A DNA stretch of 64,000 bases, taken from contig NZ_JAVHJU010000017.1 of assembly GCF_031082405.1 (NCBI RefSeq), positions 174,195 to 238,194 of the forward strand, given 5' to 3'. Positions 1 through 8,327 of this stretch are shown one piece after another; the first letter of the stretch is position 1, and the number at the start of each line of letters is the position of its first letter. A program made the translations under genes and the position numbers. The DNA comes from Amycolatopsis sp. A133 (lineage in GTDB: Bacteria > Actinomycetota > Actinomycetes > Mycobacteriales > Pseudonocardiaceae). The notes below the pieces were generated by a model. That model was not told where the DNA came from and searched no databases. It saw nothing but the letters and a program-made list of their open reading frames with translations.

Positions 1-930
1 GCCGTGCGCGGCCTCGGCCTCGACGGTCCGGCCGTCCGGCGTGCGCAGCACCGACGTCATCAGGCCCAGCGAGCCGAAGCCCTGCGCGACCGTGTCGGAC
101 TGGACGTCACCGTCGTAGTTCTTGCACGCCCAGACGTAGCCGCCCTCCCACTTCATCGCCGCGGCGACCATGTCGTCGATCAGGCGGTGCTCGTAGGAGA
201 TGCCCTTGGCGTCGAAGTCGGCCTTGAACTCGTTCTGGAAGATCTCCTCGAACACGTCCTTGAACTGGCCGTCGTAGGCCTTGAGGATCGTGTTCTTGGT
301 GGAGAGGTACACCGGCAGGCCGCGGTCCAGGCCGTACTGCAGCGAGGCGCGCGCGAAGTCCTCGATGGACTTCTTGAAGTTGTACATCCCCATGGCGACG
401 CCGCCGCCCTCGGGGAACTGCGCGACCTGGAACTCCATCGGCTCGGAGCCGTCGTCCGGGGTGTAGCTGACGGTCAGCTTGCCCGGGCCGGGCACCTTGA
501 AGTTGGTGGCCTTGTACTGGTCGCCGTGGGCGTGGCGGCCGATGATGATCGGCTTCGTCCACGTCGGCACCAGCCGCGGGATGTTCTGGATGACGATCGG
601 CTCGCGGAAGATCACGCCGCCGAGGATGTTGCGGATGGTCCCGTTCGGGGACAGCCACATCTTCTTGAGGCCGAATTCTTCGACGCGCGCCTCGTCGGGG
701 GTGATCGTGGCGCACTTGACGCCGACGCCGTGCTTCTTGATCGCGTTCGCGGAGTCGACCGTGACCTGGTCGTCGGTGCGGTCCCGCTCCTCGATACCCA
801 GGTCGTAGTAGTCCAGGTTCACGTCCAGGTACGGGTGGATCAGCTTGTCCTTGATGAACTGCCAGATAATGCGGGTCATCTCATCGCCGTCGAGTTCGAC
901 GACGGTGCCCTGGACCTTGATCTTGGCCAT
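1..930 (-). CDS. icd: NADP-dependent isocitrate dehydrogenase (5' part only)
   Basis: Oxidises isocitrate to 2-oxoglutarate and CO2 in the TCA cycle, producing NADPH in the cytoplasm. About 310 N-terminal codons are visible; the family is about 400-410 residues, so the 3' end lies left of the window. The protein opens [20 protein letters not shown], as in the homodimeric eukaryote-like/mycobacterial Icd1 type, followed by [22 protein letters not shown] and [14 protein letters not shown]. The ATG at 930 is preceded by AAGGAG 11 nt upstream. The match is close and the call is secure; which Icd isoform it is remains inferred. Confidence 0.96.
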   Translation of the reverse strand, partial: MAKIKVQGTVVELDGDEMTRIIWQFIKDKLIHPYLDVNLDYYDLGIEERDRTDDQVTVDSANAIKKHGVGVKCATITPDEARVEEFGLKKMWLSPNGTIRNILGGVIFREPIVIQNIPRLVPTWTKPIIIGRHAHGDQYKATNFKVPGPGKLTVSYTPDDGSEPMEFQVAQFPEGGGVAMGMYNFKKSIEDFARASLQYGLDRGLPVYLSTKNTILKAYDGQFKDVFEEIFQNEFKADFDAKGISYEHRLIDDMVAAAMKWEGGYVWACKNYDGDVQSDTVAQGFGSLGLMTSVLRTPDGRTVEAEAAHG

Positions 931-966
931 GAGCAGCGGTGCTCCTTCCGCGGATCTTCGCGTTGC

Positions 967-994
967 TTCATACGTCTCGCCGGTAGCGGTACAA
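967..994 (-). promoter_or_regulatory. Candidate promoter of icd
   Basis: Reading leftward, TTGTAC (994-989) and TATGAA (972-967) are separated by 16 nt, a reasonable -35/-10 pair about 37 bp upstream of the icd start. The -35 box lies in a small inverted repeat, GTAC-AAGC-GTAC (989-1000), which could be a regulator site. By eye only. Confidence 0.35.
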
Positions 995-1189
995 GCGTAC
1001 TGCTTGACGGAGCTGGATGGTTCAAGTAGTGGTCGGCATCAAGTCTCCACCCGCCCGTTGTGGCACGGATCACGGGGCACCGAACCCGCCGGTCAGCCCA
1101 GCCGACCGCTTGCCGAGCGACCGTAGGTGTTCGGCGGTGAACCAGGGCACGATGCCACCCGTGAATCCATCATGCGGGAGGTGACGGCC

Positions 1190-1699
1190 ATGTCGACCCA
1201 TCGGTACGCCGACTACGAAGACGACTACGAGGACCACGACGACACCACCGACGTGCTCGACGAGCGGCCGCGCCGGGGCGCCGCGCACGTGGTCAGCGCG
1301 CTCGGCGGCCTCGTGCTCACGCCGGTCGCCCTGGGCCTGCTGAGCTGGGGCGGGCTGCGCCAGCAGCAGCTGATCCAGGCCACCCTGAGCACCAACCGCG
1401 ACCCGCTGGGCATCGCGCTGCTGGCCGGCGGGGCCATCCTGCTGCTGGTCGTCGCCGCGCTCGGCGCGCTGTCGGCCGTCGGCCCGATCCTCGGCGGGCT
1501 GATCTACGGCGTGCTGCCCGGCGTCGCCGCGATGGCCGTGCCCGAATGGGGGTTCCGGCTGGTGAACCTGATGCCGAAGAGCGACATCGCCTACGGCGTC
1601 ATGGACTTCCTGTTCATCGGCGGCCTGCTCGGCGTGGGCTTCCTGCTGGTCGGCAGCGGGCTGGCCAACGCGCTGGTCCGGCGGCGGCGCGAAGCCTGA
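1190..1699 (+). CDS. Hypothetical membrane protein, 169 aa
   Basis: Not recognised as a named family. The ATG at 1190 is chosen because GGGAGGTGA lies just upstream; in-frame codons further upstream lack such a site. Residues 1-37 are acidic and Asp/Tyr-rich (YADYEDDYEDHDD) and probably cytoplasmic. Three or four hydrophobic segments follow (about 38-60, 75-100, 103-122 and 140-162), with a basic RRRREA C-terminus. It stands alone between icd, transcribed the other way, and the DUF2203 gene 25 bp downstream. A role at the membrane is inferred from topology only. Confidence 0.8.
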   Translation: MSTHRYADYEDDYEDHDDTTDVLDERPRRGAAHVVSALGGLVLTPVALGLLSWGGLRQQQLIQATLSTNRDPLGIALLAGGAILLLVVAALGALSAVGPILGGLIYGVLPGVAAMAVPEWGFRLVNLMPKSDIAYGVMDFLFIGGLLGVGFLLVGSGLANALVRRRREA

Positions 1700-1724
1700 C
1701 GCACGCCGGTGGCATCATCGGGCG

Positions 1725-2105
1725 ATGGGACTGTTCACCGTGGCCGAGGCCCGCGACGAACTGACGCGCCTGCGGCCGGTCCTCGACGAACTGGTGCGCG
1801 TGCGGGCCGACGCCGCCGAGCTCGCGGCATCGCTGCGGCCCGGCGGGCGGACCACCGGGCTGGGCGGGCTGCCCGAGTGGAAGGCCGCCCAGGCCCGGCT
1901 GGACGACCTGATGACGACGGTGCAGCGCACCGGCGCCGAGCTCAAGGGGTTCGCGCCGCTGCTGGTCGACTTCCCGGCCGAGCTCGACGGCACCGACGTG
2001 CTCCTGTGCTGGCTCGAAGGTGACCGGGACCTGAGCTGGTACCACCGCGCCGACCTCGGTTTCGCGGGCCGCCGTCCGCTGAAAACCGCTGGCCAGGACC
2101 GCTAG
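1725..2105 (+). CDS. DUF2203 family protein
   Basis: A 126-residue soluble protein of the DUF2203 family, whose function is unknown. The N-terminal half is helical and charged (FTVAEARDELTRLRPVLDEL). The C-terminal half carries the family signature: KGFAPLLVDFP, VLLCWLEGD, then WYHRADLGFAGRRPL. A CATCAT hexamer ends 6 nt before the ATG and no Shine-Dalgarno is visible, so the transcript may be leaderless. The methyltransferase gene starts 9 bp after the stop, suggesting co-transcription, though that gene has its own -10-like hexamer. Confidence 0.85.
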   Translation: MGLFTVAEARDELTRLRPVLDELVRVRADAAELAASLRPGGRTTGLGGLPEWKAAQARLDDLMTTVQRTGAELKGFAPLLVDFPAELDGTDVLLCWLEGDRDLSWYHRADLGFAGRRPLKTAGQDR

Positions 2106-2114
2106 GTTGGGTCC

Positions 2115-2732
2115 GTGGACCACGACGTGAGGGCCGCCGTCTTCGACGGCACGGCCGAGCACTACGACGAAGACACCTTTCACGCACCGGTGGCGGAAGC
2201 GCTCGTCGCGCCCCTGCCGTCCGGTCCGGAACTCGTGCTGGACGTCGCCACCGGGACCGGCTTCGCGGCGTACGCGGCGTTGCGGCTGAAGCCGTCGCGG
2301 GTGCTGGCCGTGGACCTGTCGACGGCGATGCTCGCGCGGGCCCGGGCCAAGGCGGCCGAGCTGGATCCGTCGGGAACGATCTCGTGGCTGGCCGCGCCCG
2401 CCGTGCCGATGCCGGCCGACGACCACTCGGCCGACGTCGTGCTGTGCGCGTCCTCCCTGCACTTCCTGGGCGCCGCCGCGTTCCCGGACTGGCGGCGCGT
2501 GCTGCGGCCGGGCGGACGGCTGGCGTTCTCGGTGGTGTCGGGCGCGCGGTTCAAGCCGTCGGGGCCGTTCGCGCCGTTGGTGCCCGGGGACCTGCGGTTC
2601 CCGCACGACGAGGCCGAGGCGGCGGCGCTGGCCTCGTCGGCGGGCTTCGTGGACGCTTCGGCGCGGACGTTCACCGTCGACGGCGGCGACCGGGTCCGGA
2701 GCGTCTTCCTGGTGCACGCGACGGCTCCGTGA
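2115..2732 (+). CDS. Class I SAM-dependent methyltransferase
   Basis: A 205-residue Rossmann-fold methyltransferase; substrate unknown. The SAM-binding motif I is VLDVATGTGFAA near residue 43, the acidic motif II is VLAVDLSTAML, and the motif IV region is ADVVLCASSLHFLG. The family name is Methyltransf_11-like. The start is GTG at 2115, with TAGGTT at 2103-2108 ending 6 nt before it, which points to a leaderless transcript. The stop lies 2 bp from the stop of the convergent DUF2000 gene. Confidence 0.88.
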   Translation: MDHDVRAAVFDGTAEHYDEDTFHAPVAEALVAPLPSGPELVLDVATGTGFAAYAALRLKPSRVLAVDLSTAMLARARAKAAELDPSGTISWLAAPAVPMPADDHSADVVLCASSLHFLGAAAFPDWRRVLRPGGRLAFSVVSGARFKPSGPFAPLVPGDLRFPHDEAEAAALASSAGFVDASARTFTVDGGDRVRSVFLVHATAP

Positions 2733-2734
2733 CC

Positions 2735-3148
2735 TCAGCGGTGCAGCGACGCACCTTTGAGGATCTTGTCGACCCCGTTCTTCGGCCCGTGCACGGCCAG
2801 CCCGGCGAGCGCCAGCTTCTCCCCCGGCACCGCGCGCACCGCCGCGCGGTTGTCGGCGTCGTTGCCGGTGTGGAACAGCTCGTCGGTGAAGATCGAGAAC
2901 CGCAGCCCGCGGCCGAGCGCGCGGCCGTGCGCCGCGGTCAGGACGGCCGCGGTGCCGGAGAAGACGAGCACCGGCTGGCCGAACATCGGCAGGTACTGCG
3001 TGCCGTCGGCGTCGGCGTAGGGCTCGCCCATCAGCTCCGGGGTCACGTGGGCGATTCCGCTCACCAGGAAGGCGGTGACGTTCAGCCGCTGCCAGGACGC
3101 CAGGTCGTCGCGGAGCAGGACGGCGATCTTCGTGTCGAAGGAACTCAT
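2735..3148 (-). CDS. DUF2000 family protein
   Basis: A 137-residue protein of the DUF2000 family, which adopts a peptidyl-tRNA-hydrolase-like fold but has no assigned reaction. Recognisable segments are KIAVLLRDDLASWQRLNVTAF, a GEPYADADGTQYLPM motif, and FTDELFHTGNDADNRAAV. It is divergent from an AraC-type gene 50 bp away. DUF2000 genes are often next to AraC regulators, so the two are likely a regulator-target pair. Function is otherwise unknown. Confidence 0.82.
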   Translation of the reverse strand: MSSFDTKIAVLLRDDLASWQRLNVTAFLVSGIAHVTPELMGEPYADADGTQYLPMFGQPVLVFSGTAAVLTAAHGRALGRGLRFSIFTDELFHTGNDADNRAAVRAVPGEKLALAGLAVHGPKNGVDKILKGASLHR

Positions 3149-3198
3149 GCCCCGCAGACTCGCCCGGCCGCGGCACCGGCGTCTTGTACGTTCTTGAC

Positions 3199-3975
3199 AT
3201 GGCGCAGGTCGAAGCTTGGCGGCCGGCGGTCCCGGGGATCGCCGAGGTCTTCCACGCGCGCTTCACCACGCACGCGTACCCGCTCCACACGCACGACACG
3301 TGGACGCTGCTGATCGTCGACGACGGCGTCATCCGCTACGACCTCGACCGCCACCACCACGGCGCACTCGGCCCGGCCGTGACGCTGCTGCCGCCGAACG
3401 TCGCCCACGACGGCCGCGCCGCGACCAGCCACGGCTTCCGCAAGCGTGTGCTCTACCTGGACACCGCCGTGCTGGGCGAGGACCTCATCGGCGCGGCGGT
3501 CGACCGGCCCAGCCTCGCCGACGCCCTCCTGCGCACCCGGATCCACCAGCTCCACGAGTCCCTCACCGAGCCGGGCGACACGTTCGAAGCCGAGAGCCGG
3601 CTCGTGCTCGTCGCCGACCGCCTGCGCACCCACCTGGGGAAACCGGTTTCGCACGAGCCGAAGCGCGGCCTCGCCGACGATCTTCGCGACCTGCTCGACG
3701 CGCACCTGCCGGAAGCGGTGACACTCGCCGAAGCGGGCGAGACGCTGGGCGCCCACCCGGCGTACCTCGTCCGCTGCTTCGGGGCGCGGTTCGGGCTGCC
3801 GCCGCACCGCTACCTGACGGGCCGCCGGGTGGACCGCGCACGCCGCCTGCTGCTCGGCGGCACACCGGCGGCCGAGGTCGCCGCGGCGGCGGGGTTCACC
3901 GACCAGGCCCACCTGACGCGGCACTTCAAGCGGTACCTGGGGACGACGCCGTCGCGGTACGCAAAAACCCGGTGA
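3199..3975 (+). CDS. AraC family transcriptional regulator
   Basis: A 258-residue regulator with an N-terminal cupin-like AraC ligand domain (YPLHTHDTWTLLIVDDG, then LLPPNVAHDGR) and a C-terminal double helix-turn-helix of about residues 165-255. That region holds AGETLGAHPAYLVRCF and VAAAAGFTDQAHLTRHFKRY. The start is ATG at 3199, because TACGTT ends 6 nt before it (leaderless pattern). It is divergent from the DUF2000 gene, which it probably controls. Its stop is 5 bp from that of the convergent HhH-GPD gene. Confidence 0.92.
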   Translation: MAQVEAWRPAVPGIAEVFHARFTTHAYPLHTHDTWTLLIVDDGVIRYDLDRHHHGALGPAVTLLPPNVAHDGRAATSHGFRKRVLYLDTAVLGEDLIGAAVDRPSLADALLRTRIHQLHESLTEPGDTFEAESRLVLVADRLRTHLGKPVSHEPKRGLADDLRDLLDAHLPEAVTLAEAGETLGAHPAYLVRCFGARFGLPPHRYLTGRRVDRARRLLLGGTPAAEVAAAAGFTDQAHLTRHFKRYLGTTPSRYAKTR

Positions 3976-3980
3976 CGGCG

Positions 3981-4571
3981 TTACTGAGCCTTCGCCGCAG
4001 CCTTCTCGGCCTTCTTGAACGCCCGGACCTCTTGCAGCGTCTTCGGGCTCACGACGTCCGCGATCGAGCGGCGCGACCCACGATCGCCGTACGCGCCCGC
4101 TGCCTCGCGCCAGCCCTTCGGGTGGACGCCGCACTGCTTGCCCAGCAGGGCCAGGAAGATCTTCGCCTTCTGCTCGCCGTAGCCCGGCAACGCCTTCAGG
4201 CGCTTCAGCACCTCCGCGCCGTCCGGCTTGGGGCGGCCCGCCGTCCAGATGGCCTCCGCGTCGCCGTCGTAGTGCTCCACGATGTGCTGGCAGAGCGCGT
4301 GCACGCGGCGGGCCATCGAGCCGCCGTAGCGGTGGATCGCCGGCGGTGTCACGCACAGCTGGACGAACTCTTCCAGGTCGGCTTCGGCGATCTTGCGGAC
4401 GTCGAAGCCGTCCATCCGGTCGGCGATCTTCCGCGGCCCGATGAAGGCGACCTCCATCGGGATCTGCTGGTCGAGCAGCATGCCGACGAGCAGCGCCACC
4501 GGGTCCTCGCTGAGCAGCCGGTCGGCCGCTTCCTCGCCGGTCAGGTGCAGTTCACGCGTCATGCGGGCCAT
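3981..4571 (-). CDS. HhH-GPD-type base excision DNA repair protein
   Basis: A 196-residue small DNA glycosylase-like protein that would excise damaged bases or bind damaged DNA. It begins TRELHLTGEEAADRLLSEDP and has the helix-hairpin-helix stretch LKALPGYGEQKAKIFLALLG near residue 135, followed by a lysine/alanine-rich tail. It belongs to the short actinobacterial HhH-GPD group, which lacks the [4Fe-4S] cysteines of EndoIII; only two cysteines are present. ATG at 4571 is used; an internal ATG at 4562 is possible. Substrate specificity cannot be read from the sequence. Confidence 0.85.
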   Translation of the reverse strand: MARMTRELHLTGEEAADRLLSEDPVALLVGMLLDQQIPMEVAFIGPRKIADRMDGFDVRKIAEADLEEFVQLCVTPPAIHRYGGSMARRVHALCQHIVEHYDGDAEAIWTAGRPKPDGAEVLKRLKALPGYGEQKAKIFLALLGKQCGVHPKGWREAAGAYGDRGSRRSIADVVSPKTLQEVRAFKKAEKAAAKAQ

Positions 4572-4785
4572 CTTGGCAGGCCGGGCCGCCGGGCGGGACC
4601 TCCGGGAGTGCCGAGGAGACCCGGACGCGCAGCGGGCCGAGCGATCCACGTCGCCTCGAACAACACCGTGAACCCCGGGAGGCCGAGCGTAAGGAAGCTG
4701 TCACCCCGACGCGTTCTCGGCCACCCGTTCGCAGGCCTGTCCGGGGCCCGGGACGGCTCCTACCCTGGACGTGGAGGTGAAGCCC

Positions 4786-4974
4786 ATGCACGCAGGAGTA
4801 GGAGACGAGATCCAGGTGCACGGCCGGACGGTCGGGTCGGCCGAGCAGCGCGGCGAGATCCTCGAAGTCCGTGGCCCCGACGGCGCGCCGCCCTATCTGG
4901 TGCGGTTCGCCGACGGGCACGAGGGGCTCGTCTACCCCGGGCCCGATTGTGAGGTCCAGGCCCACGCCGATTAG
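4786..4974 (+). CDS. DUF1918 small protein
   Basis: A 62-residue protein of the DUF1918 family, small beta-rich proteins of unknown function common in actinobacteria. Family features are MHAGVGDEIQVHGRTVG, then RGEILEVRG and PYLVRFADGHEGLVYPGPD. The ATG at 4786 follows GGAGGTGA with a 6-nt spacer, which decides it over the in-frame GTG at 4771. The stop TAG shares bases 4972-4973 with the stop of the convergent MFS gene, a 4-bp tail-to-tail overlap. Confidence 0.88.
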   Translation: MHAGVGDEIQVHGRTVGSAEQRGEILEVRGPDGAPPYLVRFADGHEGLVYPGPDCEVQAHAD

Positions 4975-6149
4975 CCGACGGCGACCTGTTCCCGAGGCTC
5001 GCGGACCCGCCCCCACGCCGAGCTCACCAGCAGCAGGGCCACGAGGGTCAGCGCGGCCGCGACCTCGGGCAGCAGCAGCGGGCCGCCCGAAGCCAGCACC
5101 GCTCCGCCGACCACGCCGGACAGGCCGACGCCGAGGTAGATCGCGGACGCGTTGAGCGAGAGCACCAGCCCGGCGTGGCCCGGCGACAGCTCGATCAGGC
5201 GGTGCTGCACCGGCGGGTTGAACGACCACGTCGCCAGTCCCCACACGAACAGCGAGATGCCGGCCGCGAGCGGCGTCACCGTCGTCAGCGGCAGCAACGC
5301 CATCACCGCGGTGATGGCCACGGTGACCACGAGCAGCGGCGTCCGCGAGCCCCACCGGTCCGTCGCCCGGCCGCCGGCGAAGTTGCCGATCGCGCCGCCG
5401 ACGCCGTAGCAGAAGAGCAGGACCGTGACGGTGGTGCCGTGCACGCCGGCCGTCGCGGCCAGCAGCGGTGACACGAACGTGTAGACCATGAACGCCGCGA
5501 GGCACGCGAGCACCGTCGTGGCCAGCATGACGAGCACCCGCGGGTCGCGGCCCGCGGCGAACCGCTCGGCCAGGCTCACCCGGGGCGGCGCGGCGACCGT
5601 CGGCAGCGCGAACCGCACGGCCAGCGCGCTCACCAGCGAAAACGCGGCGACCAGCGCGAACGCCGTCCGGTAGCCGAGGTGCTGCGAAATCAGGCTGCCG
5701 AGCGGGACGCCGAAGATGAGCGCCACCGTCAGGCCGCCGAACACCAGCGCCACGGCGCGGCCCCGGCGCTCGGGCGCGGTCAGCTCGGCCGCCACGGCGC
5801 TCGCCGCGGGGGTGAACACCGCGGCGCCGACCGCGGTCACCACCCGGGCCACCAGGAGCGAGCCGTAGCCGGGCGCGAGCGCGGCGAACAGGTTGCCGGC
5901 GCCGGTGACGGCGAGCGCGGCGACCAGCAGCGTGCGGCGTTCCCAGGTGCCGGTGGCGGCGGCGAACAGCGGGGAACCGATCGCGTAGGCGATGGCGAAG
6001 GCGGTCACGAGCTGCGCCGCGGCCGTGGCCGAGACGTGCAGCTCGCCGGTCAGCGCGGGCAGCAGCCCGGCGACGATGTAGCCGCTGGTCCCGACGCCGA
6101 AAGCGCCGAAGGCGAGGACCGAGATCCTCGAAGGAGCGGATGCGGACAT
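4971..6149 (-). CDS. MFS transporter, DHA1-type drug efflux
   Basis: A 392-residue inner-membrane antiporter with about 12 transmembrane helices. Typical DHA1 features are GTSGYIVAGLLPAL in helix 1 and, in loop 2-3, GTWERRTLLVAAL. Helix 5 carries the antiporter-like stretch FGVPLGSLISQHLGYR. It most resembles AraJ/chloramphenicol-exporter-like permeases. It is divergent from an ArsR-type gene 109 bp away whose intergenic region carries inverted repeats, so efflux is probably de-repressed by a small ligand. The start is ATG at 6149 (MSASAPSR); substrate unknown. Confidence 0.9.
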   Translation of the reverse strand: MSASAPSRISVLAFGAFGVGTSGYIVAGLLPALTGELHVSATAAAQLVTAFAIAYAIGSPLFAAATGTWERRTLLVAALAVTGAGNLFAALAPGYGSLLVARVVTAVGAAVFTPAASAVAAELTAPERRGRAVALVFGGLTVALIFGVPLGSLISQHLGYRTAFALVAAFSLVSALAVRFALPTVAAPPRVSLAERFAAGRDPRVLVMLATTVLACLAAFMVYTFVSPLLAATAGVHGTTVTVLLFCYGVGGAIGNFAGGRATDRWGSRTPLLVVTVAITAVMALLPLTTVTPLAAGISLFVWGLATWSFNPPVQHRLIELSPGHAGLVLSLNASAIYLGVGLSGVVGGAVLASGGPLLLPEVAAALTLVALLLVSSAWGRVREPREQVAVG

Positions 6150-6190
6150 GGGCTGGGCCCCCAAAGCGAAGCAGGGATAAGTTCGATGAA

Positions 6191-6222
6191 CGTCGTAGTT
6201 CGACAGTCACCGTACTACGCCG
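6191..6222. promoter_or_regulatory. Candidate ArsR-type operator between the MFS and ArsR genes
   Basis: CGTCGTAGT (6191-6199) faces ACTACGCCG (6214-6222), an inverted repeat with 8 of 9 positions matching. A third partial copy, GCGTCGTAC, lies at 6241-6249 and overlaps the -10 box TACAAT (6247-6252) of the ArsR gene. The arrangement fits repression of both divergent genes. Binding is inferred. Confidence 0.45.
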
Positions 6223-6258
6223 CTGCCACAATTTCGACCGGCGTCGTACAATGGGCAG

Positions 6259-6582
6259 ATGGCCAAGACCGACACGCTGCCTCCGATCGCCCACCCGGCC
6301 CGGGAGGAGATCACCGTCGAAGGCGTCCTCCGCGCCCTCGCCGACCCGGTGCGGCTGGCCATCGTCCGGCAGCTGGCGGGCACCGGGCAGGAGATCGCGT
6401 GCGGCGGGCTCACCGTGCCAGTGACGAAGTCCACACTCACCCACCACTTGAGCATCCTGCGCCAGGCCGGTGTCGTCGCCGGCCGCCAGGAAGGCACCAC
6501 GCGGTTCAACTCGTTGCGCCGCAACGACCTCGACGCGTTGTTCCCGGGCCTGCTGGCCGGAGTTCTGGCCGCTCCGCGCTGA
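6259..6582 (+). CDS. ArsR/SmtB-like winged-helix transcriptional regulator
   Basis: A 107-residue DNA-binding repressor. The winged helix includes VLRALADPVRLAIVRQLAG near residue 23, then STLTHHLSILRQAGVVAGRQEG as recognition helix and wing. There is no clear metal-binding cysteine cluster (one Cys), so it probably senses a small organic compound. TACAAT ends 6 nt before the ATG, so the mRNA is probably leaderless. Divergent from the MFS exporter at 4971-6149, its likely target. Confidence 0.9.
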   Translation: MAKTDTLPPIAHPAREEITVEGVLRALADPVRLAIVRQLAGTGQEIACGGLTVPVTKSTLTHHLSILRQAGVVAGRQEGTTRFNSLRRNDLDALFPGLLAGVLAAPR

Positions 6583-6733
6583 TCAGCGCGTTACGGTGTG
6601 GATCGTCACGCGATATCGGGATGACAACGACCCCCTTCGCTTGTTGGACTGGGCGTAGGCAGCTCACGGCGCTGGGGCCGATCGGCTGCTTTCTTTTTGC
6701 CCCTCTACTGAACCGATCCAGAACCTAGGCTCA

Positions 6734-6745
6734 GTAATCGATTAC
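6734..6745. promoter_or_regulatory. Perfect 12-bp palindrome in the promoter of the second MFS gene
   Basis: GTAATCGATTAC lies 20 bp upstream of the GTG start at 6765 and directly after a -10-like TAGGCT (6726-6731). An AT-rich perfect palindrome here suggests a repressor site covering the transcription start. No adjacent regulator other than the ArsR-type gene is obvious. Confidence 0.4.
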
Positions 6746-6764
6746 CCACCCTGGAAGGAGTGCC

Positions 6765-7949
6765 GTGCCCGTCGCGCTGCTCGCGCTCGCCATCGGAGCT
6801 TTCGGCATCGGGACCACCGAGTTCGTCATGATGGGCGTGCTGCCCCAGGCGGCCGCCGACTTCGGCGTCGACATCCCGACCGCCGGCTACCTCATCTCCG
6901 GTTACGCCCTCGGCGTCGTCATCGGCGCCCCCCTGCTCACCGCGCTCGCCGTCCGGTTGCCGCGCAAGACCATGCTGCTGGCCATGATGGGCCTGTTCAC
7001 GCTGGGCAACGCCCTCTTCGCGCTGTCGCCCAACCAGGAGTTCGGCGTCGCGTTCCGGTTCCTCGCCGGCCTGCCCCACGGCGCGTTCTTCGGCGCCGGC
7101 GCGGTCGTCGCCTCGAGCCTCGTCGGCCCCGGCGAGCGCGCCAAGGCCGTGTCCATGATGTTCCTCGGCCTGACCCTGGCGAACGTCATCGGCGTGCCGC
7201 TGGGCACGCTGCTGGGCCAGCAGGTCGGCTGGCGCGCCACCTTCGGCGTCGTCGCCGTGATCGGGCTGGTCGCCGCCGCCGCCATCGCAAAACTCGTCCC
7301 GCACCAGGGCAAGCCCGCCGCCGAAGCGTCGCTGAAGAACGAGCTCGGCGCGTTCAAGCGCCCGCAGGTGCACCTGGCGCTGGCGATCGTCACGTTCGGG
7401 CTGGGCGGCGTGTTCGCCTGCCTGTCCTACATCACGCCGATGCTGACCGACGTCGCCGGCTACTCGCCGTCGAACGTCACCCTGCTGCTGTCGCTGGCCG
7501 GGGTCGGCATGACGATCGGCAACCTGCTCGGCGGCCGGCTGGCCGACCGCGCGCTGATGCCGGGCCTCTACATCGCGCTCCTGGCGCTGGCGTCGGTGCT
7601 GGGCATCTTCACCATCACCGCCCAGGGCAAGGTCGGCGCGGCGATCACGATCTTCTTCGTCGGCGTCGCCGGGTTCATGATCGGCCCGATGATGCAGGCG
7701 CGGATCATGGAGAAGGCGGGCGGCACTCCGTCCCTGGTGTCGGCCGCCGTCCAGTCCGCGTTCAACATCGCCAACTCGATCGGCGCCTACCTCGGTGGCC
7801 TGGTGATCGCGGGCGGCCTCGGCCTGGTCGCCCCCAACTGGGTCGGCGCCCTCCTGGCCGTCTTCGGCCTCACCTTGGCGATCGTCTCGGGCACCCTCGA
7901 CCGTCGCGAAGCCCGCGCCGAACGCCGCGAACTCGCCCTAGCTTCCTGA
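6765..7949 (+). CDS. MFS transporter, DHA1 family
   Basis: A 394-residue 12-helix exporter. It opens LALAIGAFGIGTTEFVMMG, typical of the DHA1 Cmx/CmlR-like chloramphenicol and sugar-efflux branch. Other motifs are RLPRKTMLLAMM in loop 2-3, FRFLAGLPHGAFFGAG in helix 4, and NVIGVPLGTLLGQQVGWR in helix 5. The start is GTG at 6765, with AAGGAG 4 nt upstream. It lies 182 bp after the ArsR gene with its own palindromic promoter region, so separate control is likely. Substrate not determinable. Confidence 0.9.
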   Translation: MPVALLALAIGAFGIGTTEFVMMGVLPQAAADFGVDIPTAGYLISGYALGVVIGAPLLTALAVRLPRKTMLLAMMGLFTLGNALFALSPNQEFGVAFRFLAGLPHGAFFGAGAVVASSLVGPGERAKAVSMMFLGLTLANVIGVPLGTLLGQQVGWRATFGVVAVIGLVAAAAIAKLVPHQGKPAAEASLKNELGAFKRPQVHLALAIVTFGLGGVFACLSYITPMLTDVAGYSPSNVTLLLSLAGVGMTIGNLLGGRLADRALMPGLYIALLALASVLGIFTITAQGKVGAAITIFFVGVAGFMIGPMMQARIMEKAGGTPSLVSAAVQSAFNIANSIGAYLGGLVIAGGLGLVAPNWVGALLAVFGLTLAIVSGTLDRREARAERRELALAS

Positions 7950-7960
7950 CAGTCACTCCC

Positions 7961-7994
7961 AAAAGCGGAGCTTTCACGTGAAAGCTCCGCTTTT
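7961..7994. terminator. Bidirectional terminator built on a dispersed palindrome
   Basis: A perfect 34-bp palindrome with 17-nt arms beginning AAAAGCGGAGCTTTCAC. It lies between the convergent MFS and DUF3017 genes, with A runs on one side and T runs on the other, so it can terminate both transcripts. Its core GAGCTTTCACGTGAAAGCTC recurs twice inside the PerM gene near 26.7 kb. Confidence 0.85.
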
Positions 7995-8003
7995 GGCGGT
8001 TGT

Positions 8004-8327
8004 TCAAGAAGAGCTGAGGGGGCCGCCGATGATCGTCAGGGCGACGTACAGCACCGCGGCCGCGAGCGCGGTGAACGTCACGATGTCGACGACCTTGCCG
8101 CGGATGGCGAGCAGGCCCGCCTTGGCCGTCGGCAGCACCGCCCGCAGCACCGCGGCGAGGAGGAGGGCGACGCCGATCAGCCCCGCGCCCTCCCGCCAGT
8201 GGTACTGGAAGATCCGCAGCGCGGCGACGGCCACCACCAGCAGCACCGCCGCGAACGGCAGCTGGGCGAAGCGGCCCGGCCTGCTCCGGCGGCCGTCCAG
8301 GTCCCGCCGGTCTTCGGTCATCGTCAT
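8004..8327 (-). CDS. DUF3017 membrane protein downstream of folD
   Basis: A 107-residue protein with a charged N-terminus and three hydrophobic segments (about 24-41, 47-62 and 80-100), matching the DUF3017 family. In mycobacteria the equivalent gene (Rv3355c, from memory) also follows folD. Its ATG overlaps the folD stop in an ATGA, so translation is coupled. Function unknown; the conserved pairing suggests a link to one-carbon metabolism or only co-expression. Confidence 0.85.
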   Translation of the reverse strand: MTMTEDRRDLDGRRSRPGRFAQLPFAAVLLVVAVAALRIFQYHWREGAGLIGVALLLAAVLRAVLPTAKAGLLAIRGKVVDIVTFTALAAAVLYVALTIIGGPLSSS

